DNA of 34,200 nucleotides from Clostridiales bacterium (lineage in GTDB: Bacteria; Bacillota; Clostridia; Lachnospirales; Lachnospiraceae): assembly GCA_018369015.1 (NCBI GenBank), contig JAGZDD010000021.1:1-34200 (forward strand), given 5' to 3'. Shown here piece by piece: positions 24,327 through 31,593 of the stretch (the stretch's first letter is position 1; each line of letters starts with the position of its first letter). The translations under genes and the position numbers were made by a program. The notes beneath the pieces are model-generated. The model ran no database searches. It had not been told where the DNA came from and saw nothing but the letters and a program-made list of their open reading frames with translations.

Positions 24327-25481
24327 CTATTCCGACAGCCCTGTAAGAGCCGTCGGCGATGTCGAGGCCTTCCACCGAAAAGTATCATTTTCAGAGCTAA
24401 ATCCCATATAAACAAAGCTGCTGTTGGAATTTTTCAATCTTATAGCCACATTATTATAGCCCAGATCGTAGGATAGTATTTTATTCACAAAAAAATTGCC
24501 GCCGTAAAATGTATAGCCGTTTTCCTCAGTTCCAAGGTTCATCACATCATAATAACTCCACTCGATACTTGTCTCTTCAAAAGGCATAACACCCCACTGG
24601 CCCATCATCATACCATAATAATTACAAAACCAGGCCACTGGCAGCCAGACCCCTTCCGTTTGCAAGGCTGTGGGCATATGGATCTCTGACACGCTTTGAA
24701 TAACCGCTGCAATTTCAATTCCCATGCCAGTACAAAACAACTGCATGACTTCCTTCCATGGCAGCCCGTCAAACAGCCTTCCGCCAATAGTAATGCTGTA
24801 AACGTCCAGAGTCACAGCGTCGATGACCATATGCAGGTCAAGTCCGCGGGATATATCTTTCAAATCATATTCCCAGACATAAAAATAGTAGGAATTTAAA
24901 ATCGTTTCCTGATACATATAAAGCCGCACATCGCCGTCCATTAATAAATCCTGAACCAGATAAGGCGTTTCGGTTCCGGTAATTGCCGTTGTTTCATCCT
25001 CGGCCGTATTTTCCCTGTTCGCCTCCAAAGCCTCGCTGCCAGGATAAGCGCCCAAATTTCCTGAAGCCGCCGCCAGATAGTCCTTCTGTTCATCACTTAT
25101 GGCATAATACGTAAGGTTAATATCCATAAGCTGGGGCAAAAGCTCCCACATTTCCCATGTAAAAAAATGAAACGTATCTCTGCAAAAAGCCCTTGCCTGT
25201 TCCTCGCTCACAATATTTCCCCGTGCGTCTTTGGCCTCTATCTCTGTCTTATCTCTTTTCCAGCCGCCTTCCATCATCATCACGCGCATTGTAAAATCAA
25301 AATCAATGGCGTCGGTGGCTGACACATTATCGGCATAATAGCGCTGCTTGGCCTGCTGTATTTCCCCAAGCTCCTGCTCCCCTTCAAAATTCAGCAATGC
25401 CCCGGGTACAAACAGGCATATGAGGACAACGACAATCGTTCCTATAAGCCCCAAAGCTAAAGGGCGGTACTTACGCCTCAT
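24327..25481 (-). CDS. Membrane-anchored protein of unknown function, paralogue 1
   Basis: This 384-residue protein has an N-terminal membrane segment (LALGLIGTIVVVLICLFVPG, about residues 8-27) and an extracellular domain with QELGEIQQAKQRYYADNV, LNSYYFYVWEYDL and TLDVYSITIGGRLFDGLPW. These stretches are shared with the next gene. The start at 25481 overlaps the kinase stop by 11 bp. The frame stays open through the 36-bp repeats back to 25607, and each repeat carries a further SD and ATG, so N-terminal extensions of repeated MGRxTVMRRxAA are possible. The family is unknown. Confidence 0.78.
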   Translation of the reverse strand: MRRKYRPLALGLIGTIVVVLICLFVPGALLNFEGEQELGEIQQAKQRYYADNVSATDAIDFDFTMRVMMMEGGWKRDKTEIEAKDARGNIVSEEQARAFCRDTFHFFTWEMWELLPQLMDINLTYYAISDEQKDYLAAASGNLGAYPGSEALEANRENTAEDETTAITGTETPYLVQDLLMDGDVRLYMYQETILNSYYFYVWEYDLKDISRGLDLHMVIDAVTLDVYSITIGGRLFDGLPWKEVMQLFCTGMGIEIAAVIQSVSEIHMPTALQTEGVWLPVAWFCNYYGMMMGQWGVMPFEETSIEWSYYDVMNLGTEENGYTFYGGNFFVNKILSYDLGYNNVAIRLKNSNSSFVYMGFSSENDTFRWKASTSPTALTGLSE

Positions 25482-27000
25482 TGCCGCGTTCCTCCTCATT
25501 ACCGTACTCCTCCCCATTGCCGCGTTCCTCCTCATTACCGTACTCCTCCCCATTGCCGCGCTCCTCCTCATTACCGTATTCCTTCCCATTGCCGCGTTCT
25601 TCTTCACCCGGCACTTCCCGGAAATACACCTGCATACAGGTGCCCTGATTGGCCTCGCTGATAATTTTCAGCTTTCCGCCGTGAACGTCAATAATTTTGG
25701 CCGCCAGTGTCAGGCCAAGACCTGCGCCGCCCGACTTTCTTGACCTGGATTTATCAACCATATAAAAAGCCTCCGTAATTTTCCTGACGTCCTCCTTTGG
25801 TATACCGCAGCCATGGTCCTCAACCTCAATAAGCACGACCATCGATTTGTGCCTTGCCCTCAAAATAACATTTCCCTGGCCCCCCGACGCTTTTGCAGCA
25901 TTGTCCAGCATATTAATAAAGACCGTTTTCAGTAAATCCTTATCTCCCATAATATATGCCTCGCATGGCGTCACAATCAGGTGTACATTTCTTTTTTCCA
26001 TGACCGGGCCAGCGCTGCCTTCCACCGCCTCTAAAAGGTCAGGCACAAAAATCCGGCGCTTTTCAATCCCTGTTTTGTCAAGCAAAATCAGGTCAAACAG
26101 CTTCATCGACATTGCCTCGAGCCGCTTTCCCTCGCTAAAAATATAATCTGCCGCAATCTGGATATTTTCCTCGCTCATATGCTTACTGCGCAGCATATCC
26201 GAATAGCCGATAACCGCAGTCAGGGGCGTCTTGATTTCATGGGTAAAGTTTGCGACAAAATCCTCTCTCCTGCGGTTTTCCTCCTTTAGCTGTGCTACAT
26301 GGTGCTCCACAGCCTCTGCCATATGGTTATAGTAACGGCCAAGCTCGCCGATCTCATCCCGGGAGCGTATACGGCAGCGCATAGAATAATCGCCCTTGGC
26401 CATTTTCCGTGTTACATTTGTAAGCGTCTTAATGGAACGTGTCAGATAAACAGAAATAAAAAACATGACAATACTGCATGCGGCCACAGCAATCACCATA
26501 ATGATCCGGTAATAATTAATCTGCTGGTTCATGCTTTGGTAAACCTCAGTAATATCCTTTGTATTTATAATGTAAATATCGGCATTTTCAATGCCAAGAA
26601 TACTGGCGCACAAAAGCTCATAGGCCGTTCCATTTTTCTGGATCATATACTTTTTCTGCGCAGCCTCAAGGGATTGGACAAGGGCATAAAAAGGAGAGCT
26701 TTCGTCAAGCTCCTCTCTCTTATAAAGATACACCGATGTTTCTGTACCCTCGAGCTTTTTTTCAATCCCCTCCCGAAGCACAGTAACATCGGACAAAGAT
26801 TCATAATCTCCGCGCAAAATACGGCTTGCAATATCCGCCTCAATGGTTGTGCGCAAAAGCTGATTTTCCTCAAGGCTGCTGGCATAGGACCGCTCTAAAT
26901 TCAGCCGGTAATTATAGCGGATCAACAAATAGCCGCTCACCGCAAAAGCAATGGCAACAAATATAATATTGCAGATCAATACTTTATGACGAAATTTCAT
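25471..27000 (-). CDS. Sensor histidine kinase
   Basis: This 509-residue kinase has a membrane segment at about 8-28, an extracellular sensor at 29-164, a second membrane segment at about 165-186, HAMP at about 187-240, HisKA with NFTHEIKTPL (H254), and a HATPase with N-box NMLDNAAKA, DHGCGIP and GGAGLGLTLA. After the ATPase ends near 465, a tail of about 44 residues repeats EEERGNGEEYGN, coded by a 36-bp tandem repeat. The gene lies 9 bp after the response regulator. The acidic repeat tail is not part of the family and its length may vary between strains. Confidence 0.95.
   Translation of the reverse strand: MKFRHKVLICNIIFVAIAFAVSGYLLIRYNYRLNLERSYASSLEENQLLRTTIEADIASRILRGDYESLSDVTVLREGIEKKLEGTETSVYLYKREELDESSPFYALVQSLEAAQKKYMIQKNGTAYELLCASILGIENADIYIINTKDITEVYQSMNQQINYYRIIMVIAVAACSIVMFFISVYLTRSIKTLTNVTRKMAKGDYSMRCRIRSRDEIGELGRYYNHMAEAVEHHVAQLKEENRRREDFVANFTHEIKTPLTAVIGYSDMLRSKHMSEENIQIAADYIFSEGKRLEAMSMKLFDLILLDKTGIEKRRIFVPDLLEAVEGSAGPVMEKRNVHLIVTPCEAYIMGDKDLLKTVFINMLDNAAKASGGQGNVILRARHKSMVVLIEVEDHGCGIPKEDVRKITEAFYMVDKSRSRKSGGAGLGLTLAAKIIDVHGGKLKIISEANQGTCMQVYFREVPGEEERGNGKEYGNEEERGNGEEYGNEEERGNGEEYGNEEERGNEA
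25480..25605. repeat. 36-bp tandem repeat, 3.5 copies, across a gene junction
   Basis: Units begin at 25480, 25516, 25552 and 25588 (partial). The first two are identical and the third has few changes. On the minus strand each unit contains GAGGAG followed by ATG, twice in different registers. The repeat encodes EEERGNGEEYGN in the kinase frame and MGRSTVMRRNAA in the frame of the next gene. A CRISPR is excluded because there are no spacers. Confidence 0.92.
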
Positions 27001-27009
27001 AGACAGCTC

Positions 27010-27660
27010 CTACTCAAGGCGATAACCAATCCTGTGGATCGTTTTCAGGCATTTATCCCAGCCCAGCTTTTTTCTTATACGCAATACGTGCAGGTCCAGC
27101 GTCCGGGTATCACAATCATAATCACTGCCCCACACAATTTCAAACAGCCGCTCCCTTGAGAGCGTAATGTTCCGGTTCCGGACAAAAAGCGTTGCCAGGT
27201 CAAACTCCTTGGGCGTCAGATTAATTTCCTGTCCGGCCTTTGTCACAATCATTCCCGTTGTATCAATGGCCACATCGCCATAATTGAGCGTCCTTTGGCT
27301 TTTATTATAGCGCCGCAAAACAACCTCCACCCGGGCTAAAAGCTCCAGAACTTCAAAGGGCTTGACAATGTAATCCTCGGCTCCCAGATGAAGCCCCCGG
27401 ACCCGGTCGCCAAGAGCCGCCTTTGCGGTAATAAAAATGACAGGGATATTTTGCGGCTTAATATACTCAAAAAGCTCGTATCCATTAAGTCCGGGCAGCA
27501 TAATATCCAGCAGGATCAAATCATAGACATTTTCTTCGATCAGATCCGCCGCCCTAAGCCCGTCATAAGCGCACGTACACTCGTAGCCCGCGTCCGTGAG
27601 ATTCATTTCAATAAGCTTTGAAATCGGAAGTTCATCCTCCACAACTAAAATCTTTATCAT
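27010..27660 (-). CDS. OmpR/PhoB-family response regulator
   Basis: This 216-residue regulator has the receiver acidic pair VVEDE, phospho-acceptor D52 in LILLDIMLPG, T78 and K100 (IVKPFE), then a winged-helix domain with TPKEFDLATLFVRN and TRTLDLHVLRIRKKLG. It should be phosphorylated by the kinase in the next gene. AGGAGGG lies about nine bases before the start. It is the first gene of the operon running to 22253 and is probably autoregulated (see the leader features). Confidence 0.96.
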   Translation of the reverse strand: MIKILVVEDELPISKLIEMNLTDAGYECTCAYDGLRAADLIEENVYDLILLDIMLPGLNGYELFEYIKPQNIPVIFITAKAALGDRVRGLHLGAEDYIVKPFEVLELLARVEVVLRRYNKSQRTLNYGDVAIDTTGMIVTKAGQEINLTPKEFDLATLFVRNRNITLSRERLFEIVWGSDYDCDTRTLDLHVLRIRKKLGWDKCLKTIHRIGYRLE

Positions 27661-27704
27661 TCATAATCCCTCCTGCAAATGTTACCGTTTGGGCGGCCAA
27701 AATG

Positions 27705-27736
27705 CTGTTACAGTTTAGGGAGCTAAACAGTAACAG
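27705..27736 (-). promoter_or_regulatory. Leader hairpin of the two-component operon
   Basis: The 14-bp arms CTGTTACAGTTTAG and CTAAACAGTAACAG pair with one mismatch around GGAG, between the predicted start site and the response-regulator gene. A related sequence, TGTTACCGTTTGGG, lies at 27679-27692. It may act as an operator for the regulator or as an RNA hairpin, but it has no T-tract for a terminator. Confidence 0.6.
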
Positions 27737-27749
27737 CCTGCTGCATGTT

Positions 27750-27780
27750 ATTATAGGAAAAAAATGTTTCATAAATGTTT
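27750..27780 (-). promoter_or_regulatory. Promoter with 11-bp direct repeats (possible regulator boxes)
   Basis: TATAAT (27750-27755, minus strand) is a good -10. The -35 region instead holds two AAACATTT copies (27773-27780 and 27762-27769) with an 11-bp period, the spacing typical of OmpR/PhoB-type binding. No TTGACA is seen, which fits an activated promoter. Autoactivation by the encoded regulator is inferred. Confidence 0.55.
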
Positions 27781-27845
27781 CCGGTTCTAGTATAACGTCT
27801 TCCAAATAACCGGGGTATATACGCAGGATAAATTTTCATCTGCGC

Positions 27846-29150
27846 TTACAGCGAATAAAGCGCTCCCTCAATATCCTTGCGCAAGGCGGAAACATATCCC
27901 TGAACCATTTCTTCCTTTCCTCCGCCCCTGGCTTCAAAGCGCTCCTTTAACACCTTGGCAGCCTTTAGCGCATCCTTTGTCTTTGTTCCAATAATATACT
28001 TATAGCCCGAAGCGTCATCCCCACAGAACACGCCGCCATAACCGCTGACCCGGTCAAGGGCCATATTCACTGTTTTGCGCATTGTATTGGCATCCATTTC
28101 AGCCTCAAAAAACCAAATATTTTCCTGTTCTTTAGGAATAGCTTCGATCTTCTGTATAATAAGCTGCCGGGTCATCTCGTAAATTTTCTGCCGCAGGCGG
28201 CTGTTTTCCTCAAGCTGGCGCTCTGCCGCCTGGGAAATACCGTCCTCCGGCGCTGACAAAAGCCTGGAAATATTCTGGCCCTGCACCTGTTTTTTCCGGT
28301 AATCCAAAAGCGCCCGTCCGCCGCATAAAATGCTGACTCTCACGCCGCCTTTATATTTTTGTACGTCAACAACCTTCAAAATCCCAATCTCTCCCGTTCG
28401 GGCGACATGGGGGGCGCAGCAGGCACAGACGTCATAGCCTTCCACAGTAACAATGCGCACCTGGCCCTGAATTTCTATTTTGCTCCGGTACGCCATCGTT
28501 TTAAGCGCCTCCTCATCCGGGTAAGACACGGTAATAGGAACATTTTTGTAAATCGCTTCATTGACCTCCCACTCAATCCTATCAATATCCCCGCTTGTCA
28601 GCAGCCCGTTAAAATCCATCGTTACCGCCTGACTTCCCAGGTGGAAACCGACATTATCATAGCCAAAATGCCGGTGTACAAGCCCGGAAAAAATATGCTC
28701 CCCAGAATGTTGCTGCATATTAGAAAAACGCCCTTCCCAGTCGATTTTCCCTAAAATCTGCGTTCCCTTTCCGGCAAAAAGATCGGTCCGGTGGTACACC
28801 GTGCCATCCTTAATCTGTACATCATAAACCTTAAAGGCTGTTTTTTCACTAAAGCCGCCAGGCGCCCTCTCCGTGCCGCCCTGTTCGTTTCCGCCCGGGG
28901 CCTGGCTTGCGCTCTTCTTTCCGGCCTGGCGGCCTGTATCCGTACTCTGGCCACCGCAAAACAGGCGCCCCGTGTCCGCACTCTGGCCGCCGCCCTCGGG
29001 GAAAAAGGCGGTTTGGTCAAGGACAACCGCCCAGGCGCCTTTTTCGCCGTCCTGCCAGCCAGAAAAAGCCTCGCCTGCGGGCAGGCAGGCGACCACCTGC
29101 GCCCTAAATTCTTTTATATAACTATTATTCTCATAAATCCGATCTGTCAT
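27846..29150 (-). CDS. alaX: Alanyl-tRNA editing protein (AlaX-like)
   Basis: This 434-residue protein is a stand-alone relative of the AlaRS editing domain that clears Ser- or Gly-tRNA(Ala). It shows the N-terminal FFPEGGGQSADTGR, the zinc ligands QQHSGEH and CACCAPH, and a C-terminal DHHA1-like part (GYGGVFCGDDASGYKYIIGTK). The length fits the long AlaX type. Unusual here is about 40 extra residues after GGGQSADTGR: the motif repeats as CGGQSTDTGR and a Gly/Ala/Gln-rich stretch follows before EKTAFKVYD. The start has AGGTGG upstream. It appears to be monocistronic. Confidence 0.92.
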   Translation of the reverse strand: MTDRIYENNSYIKEFRAQVVACLPAGEAFSGWQDGEKGAWAVVLDQTAFFPEGGGQSADTGRLFCGGQSTDTGRQAGKKSASQAPGGNEQGGTERAPGGFSEKTAFKVYDVQIKDGTVYHRTDLFAGKGTQILGKIDWEGRFSNMQQHSGEHIFSGLVHRHFGYDNVGFHLGSQAVTMDFNGLLTSGDIDRIEWEVNEAIYKNVPITVSYPDEEALKTMAYRSKIEIQGQVRIVTVEGYDVCACCAPHVARTGEIGILKVVDVQKYKGGVRVSILCGGRALLDYRKKQVQGQNISRLLSAPEDGISQAAERQLEENSRLRQKIYEMTRQLIIQKIEAIPKEQENIWFFEAEMDANTMRKTVNMALDRVSGYGGVFCGDDASGYKYIIGTKTKDALKAAKVLKERFEARGGGKEEMVQGYVSALRKDIEGALYSL

Positions 29151-29191
29151 TATTCCACCTGCCTAAGTTACCATTTATAGTGAGGCCGCCG

Positions 29192-30331
29192 TCAGCCGGC
29201 ATGTCCGTTTACTTTCAAATAGCACTTACGGATTTCTTCCATAAGTTCAGGAATCTTAATGGACTGCGGGCAATGGCTCATACATGCGCCGCAGGCCACA
29301 CAGCCATCCGCATTATGCCCGGAAAGCTTTTCATAGGCCTGGGCAAAGCCCGGCCCGTATTTTCCAATCCGGTAATCATTATAAATCTTAAACATTTCAG
29401 GGATATCCACGCCTGCCGGACAATCCATGCAATAGCGGCAGCCTGTGCATGGAACAAGGGTGTTCTCTAAAAAAACATTTTTGGCCTTTTCCACGACCGC
29501 ATATTCTTCCTTTGATAATGGCCTGAAATCAGTCATTGTCTTAATATTATCTTCTACCTGTTCCATTGTTGTCATTCCGCTTAAAACAGTCATTACCCCT
29601 GGAAGGGAGGCCGCATAGCGGACAGCCCACGAAGCTGCGCTCGCACCCGGGTCTGCCGCCTTAAGCACGGCAAGCGCGTCCGGCGAAAGGCTTGCAAGCG
29701 TTCCTCCCCTGACAGGTTCCATAATAACACATGGGAGCCCACGCTCCTGACAGACTTCATACTGCTTTTTGGCGTCCTGTCGATCCCAGTCTAAATAGTT
29801 AAGCTGAATCTGTACAAAATCCCACGGATATTTGTCAATAATATATTCCAAAGCTTCCGGTGTATCGTGAAAAGAAAATCCCAGGTGACGGATCTGGCCC
29901 TGCTGCTTGCGCCTTACAAGCATATCATAGACATTCAGCTCCTCATAAACCTTAAAATTATTATGGTTAAGGGCATGGCACAGGTAAAAATCAAAATAAT
30001 CCACCTGGCATTTTACAAGCTGTTCCTCGAAAATACGGTCCACATCTTCCCTTGTCTTTATAAACCAGCTCGGCAGCTTATCAGCAAGGTAAAAGCTCTC
30101 TCTGGTATATTTTTTCAGGGCATGTCCAATAAAGCTTTCAGACATCTGGGCATGATAAGGATAAGCTGTATCAAAATAATTGACGCCGTGGGCATAGGCA
30201 TAGTCAATCATGGCCTCAGCCTTTTCATAATCAATATCTTCCTTGTCATCATAAAGCTTTGGCAGCCGCATTGTTCCAAAGCCCAAAAGCGATGGGGCCG
30301 CATTAATTTTTTCAAATTTTCTTGATAGCAT
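29192..30331 (-). CDS. Aldo/keto reductase with C-terminal 4Fe-4S ferredoxin domain
   Basis: This 379-residue protein has an N-terminal TIM-barrel aldo/keto reductase (GFGTMRLP, NYFDTAYPYH with the catalytic Asp and Tyr, FDFYLCHALN). The C-terminal part has a cysteine group CTGCRYCMDCPAGVDIP and a ferredoxin-like CVACGACMSHCPQSIKIP. Such clostridial proteins probably reduce carbonyls using iron-sulfur-delivered electrons; substrates are mostly unknown. The start at 30331 has GGGAGG seven bases upstream; a six-codon longer frame lacks one. It stands alone between alaX and the spore-protein genes. Confidence 0.93.
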   Translation of the reverse strand: MLSRKFEKINAAPSLLGFGTMRLPKLYDDKEDIDYEKAEAMIDYAYAHGVNYFDTAYPYHAQMSESFIGHALKKYTRESFYLADKLPSWFIKTREDVDRIFEEQLVKCQVDYFDFYLCHALNHNNFKVYEELNVYDMLVRRKQQGQIRHLGFSFHDTPEALEYIIDKYPWDFVQIQLNYLDWDRQDAKKQYEVCQERGLPCVIMEPVRGGTLASLSPDALAVLKAADPGASAASWAVRYAASLPGVMTVLSGMTTMEQVEDNIKTMTDFRPLSKEEYAVVEKAKNVFLENTLVPCTGCRYCMDCPAGVDIPEMFKIYNDYRIGKYGPGFAQAYEKLSGHNADGCVACGACMSHCPQSIKIPELMEEIRKCYLKVNGHAG

Positions 30332-30448
30332 ACATATTCCTCCCAACATTCATTAGCAGCGCCGTTTCCCGGCACATAAAATCAGCATAAAAGTTAAATC
30401 CCCCGTTGCATGCATACAAGGCGTCAAGCTGGCAGCAATGCGAACATC

Positions 30449-30488
30449 GGGGCGAAAGCAAATGGTTCCTTTTATATTTTATCGCCCC
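30449..30488. promoter_or_regulatory. Inverted repeat and possible promoter upstream of the aldo/keto reductase
   Basis: GGGGCGA (30449-30455) pairs with TCGCCCC (30482-30488). A minus-strand TAAAAT (30476-30481) lies 17 bp from TTGCGT (30499-30504), so the repeat may be an operator or a leader hairpin. The gap 30332-30767 holds this, a GCCG-GGAAA-CGGC hairpin near 30361-30374, the repeats at 30537-30630, and AGGAGG before the next gene. No riboswitch class was recognised. Confidence 0.35.
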
Positions 30489-30536
30489 GCCATTGTATAC
30501 GCAAGAAAAAACCATTTTTTTCAAAGCTTTAGTGTA

Positions 30537-30594
30537 ACTATTCAGCCATGCGGCTGAGGATGGCAAACTTTAGCGCAAAACGTCCAGTGGACGT
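30537..30594. repeat. Interspersed repeat 'TATTCAGCC' element, copy 2
   Basis: TATTCAGCCATGCGGCTGAGGATGGCAA is closely like 7810-7837, and both continue to GCAA-ACGTCCAG-GGAC. The end ACGTCCAGTGGACGT is itself palindromic. Confidence 0.7.
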
Positions 30595-30600
30595 CTGCCC

Positions 30601-30630
30601 TGCGCCGACCGAAGCGGAGCGTAGACCGCA
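30601..30630. repeat. Single unit of the end-repeat family
   Basis: TGCGCCGACCGAAGCGGAGCGTAGACCGC matches the units at 168-267 and 33979-34170. It shows that this unit is dispersed and not confined to the ends of the window. GCAAG-CTGG-CTTGC follows as a short hairpin. Confidence 0.7.
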
Positions 30631-30767
30631 AGCTGGCTTGCAGAGAGGTTTTGTCATCCTTTAGCCTAGAGCGCTTAGCCAGAAGGATAATTCCGCGCAT
30701 ATTTTCTTAAAAAGCTGCCATACTAAATACCGCACCACGAAAAAAATGATTACAGGAGGTAGTAAAA

Positions 30768-30953
30768 ATGATGCAGGAAATTTCTGTACTGGATCTTCAA
30801 AACCTTCGCCATTTAATCGGCGGTTATGAAACAAGCCACTGCAAAATGGAAAGCTATGCCCAGGCAGCCACAGATCCTCAGATTAAACAATTTTTCCAGA
30901 AGGCCGCCCAGTCCGCAATGCAGACGAAACAGCAGTTGCTTCAATTTTTATAG
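30768..30953 (+). CDS. Small CotF-like spore-associated protein
   Basis: This 61-residue, Gln-rich, all-helical protein (LRHLIGGYETSHCKMESYAQAA, DPQIKQFFQKAAQSAMQTKQQLL) resembles the first half of ferritin-like Coat F domains. ACAGGAGGTAG precedes the start. It pairs with the next gene, 12 bp away, as seen for small coat proteins in spore-forming clostridia. A role in the spore coat is inferred from family resemblance only. Confidence 0.8.
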   Translation: MMQEISVLDLQNLRHLIGGYETSHCKMESYAQAATDPQIKQFFQKAAQSAMQTKQQLLQFL

Positions 30954-30965
30954 GAGGAAATTATC

Positions 30966-31226
30966 ATGGATGAAAAGACTATGGTCTCCGACGCTCTTGT
31001 AGGAATTAACGGAGAATTAAAAATGTTTGGTGAAATGATTCCACAGACAGAAAACCCCCAGCTCAAACAGACATTAAAGCAAATCCGCAATCAATGCGAA
31101 ATGTCTCAGGAGGAGCTTTATCAGATTGCCCGCCAACATCAGTATTATGTTCCTGCCCAGAAGGCAAGCCAGCAGGAAATTGACCATGTAAAAAATATTC
31201 TCTGCCCATCTTCTTCAATGCTTTAA
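30966..31226 (+). CDS. CotF-family spore coat-like protein
   Basis: This 86-residue protein has the Coat F-type pattern DALVGINGELKMFGEMIPQTENPQLKQTLKQIRNQCEMSQEELYQIA, followed by HQYYVPAQKAS. The start follows TAGGAGGAAATTATC. It probably forms a two-gene unit with the preceding small gene and ends in the repeat/terminator region. The presence of this family supports a spore-forming host. Confidence 0.85.
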   Translation: MDEKTMVSDALVGINGELKMFGEMIPQTENPQLKQTLKQIRNQCEMSQEELYQIARQHQYYVPAQKASQQEIDHVKNILCPSSSML

Positions 31227-31231
31227 TTACA

Positions 31232-31363
31232 AGAAAGAATCCTGCTTGGCAGGATTCTCCGCCTGCGGCGGGTCGCGCAAGCGACATCTTCCATTCCGCC
31301 GCAGTGCGATCCAAAGCGGAGCGTTTTTATTTAATAGGAAACGAAGTTTCCTATTAAATAAAA
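31232..31363. repeat. ~130-bp interspersed palindromic repeat, copy 2
   Basis: This copy matches 21074-21203 with few differences. The end is TTTAATAGGAAAC-GAA-GTTTCCTATTAAA, a near-perfect hairpin. It lies directly after the CotF-like genes, as copy 1 lies after the activator gene. A shorter third copy is at 33861-33913. Confidence 0.85.
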
Positions 31364-31388
31364 AAAAAGTTTTGCCTGCAAAACTTGT

Positions 31389-31447
31389 GCGCTGCCGCCG
31401 GGCGTCTTAGCGCCCGCCTGCCTTTGTGCGGCAGCGCGCCTTTTTTT
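31389..31447 (+). terminator. Strong Rho-independent terminator after the CotF-like genes
   Basis: The 10-bp arms GCGCTGCCGC (31389-31398) and GCGGCAGCGC (31428-31437) are perfect and enclose a second hairpin CGGGCG/CGCCCG. GCC and seven Ts follow. It separates the spore-protein genes from the transporter gene. Confidence 0.88.
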
Positions 31448-31492
31448 GCCTGTTTTGTTGCAAATCTCTAACGTCTGACAAAATTCACAAAT

Positions 31493-31522
31493 TTGTCCTT
31501 TACCATTCGTGCATATTATACT
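31493..31522 (+). promoter_or_regulatory. Candidate promoter of the MFS transporter gene
   Basis: TTGTCC (31493-31498) and TATACT (31517-31522) are 18 bp apart, about 70 bp before the start codon. The overlapping run TATACTATACTATAC offers shifted alternatives. The rest of the gap 31227-31593 is repeat copy 2 and the terminator. Confidence 0.5.
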
Positions 31523-31593
31523 ATACTATACCTGCTTAGCTGTTCAGATATGTTGCAGCCTTGCAATTCCAAAATCGCTGTGGAGGATTATCT

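Noticed and set aside
25480..25605. Possible CRISPR array
   Set aside because: The 36-bp units are directly adjacent without spacers and are translated in the kinase frame.
30332..30530. Riboswitch in the leader of the aldo/keto reductase gene
   Set aside because: There are hairpins, but I could not match any riboswitch core, and the outer inverted repeat overlaps the likely -10.
21070..31314. Small minus-strand frames 21070-21276 and 31063-31314 sharing the peptide SLARPAAGGESC
   Set aside because: The shared peptide is the translation of the two copies of the interspersed repeat, and the second frame also runs antisense to a CotF-like gene.
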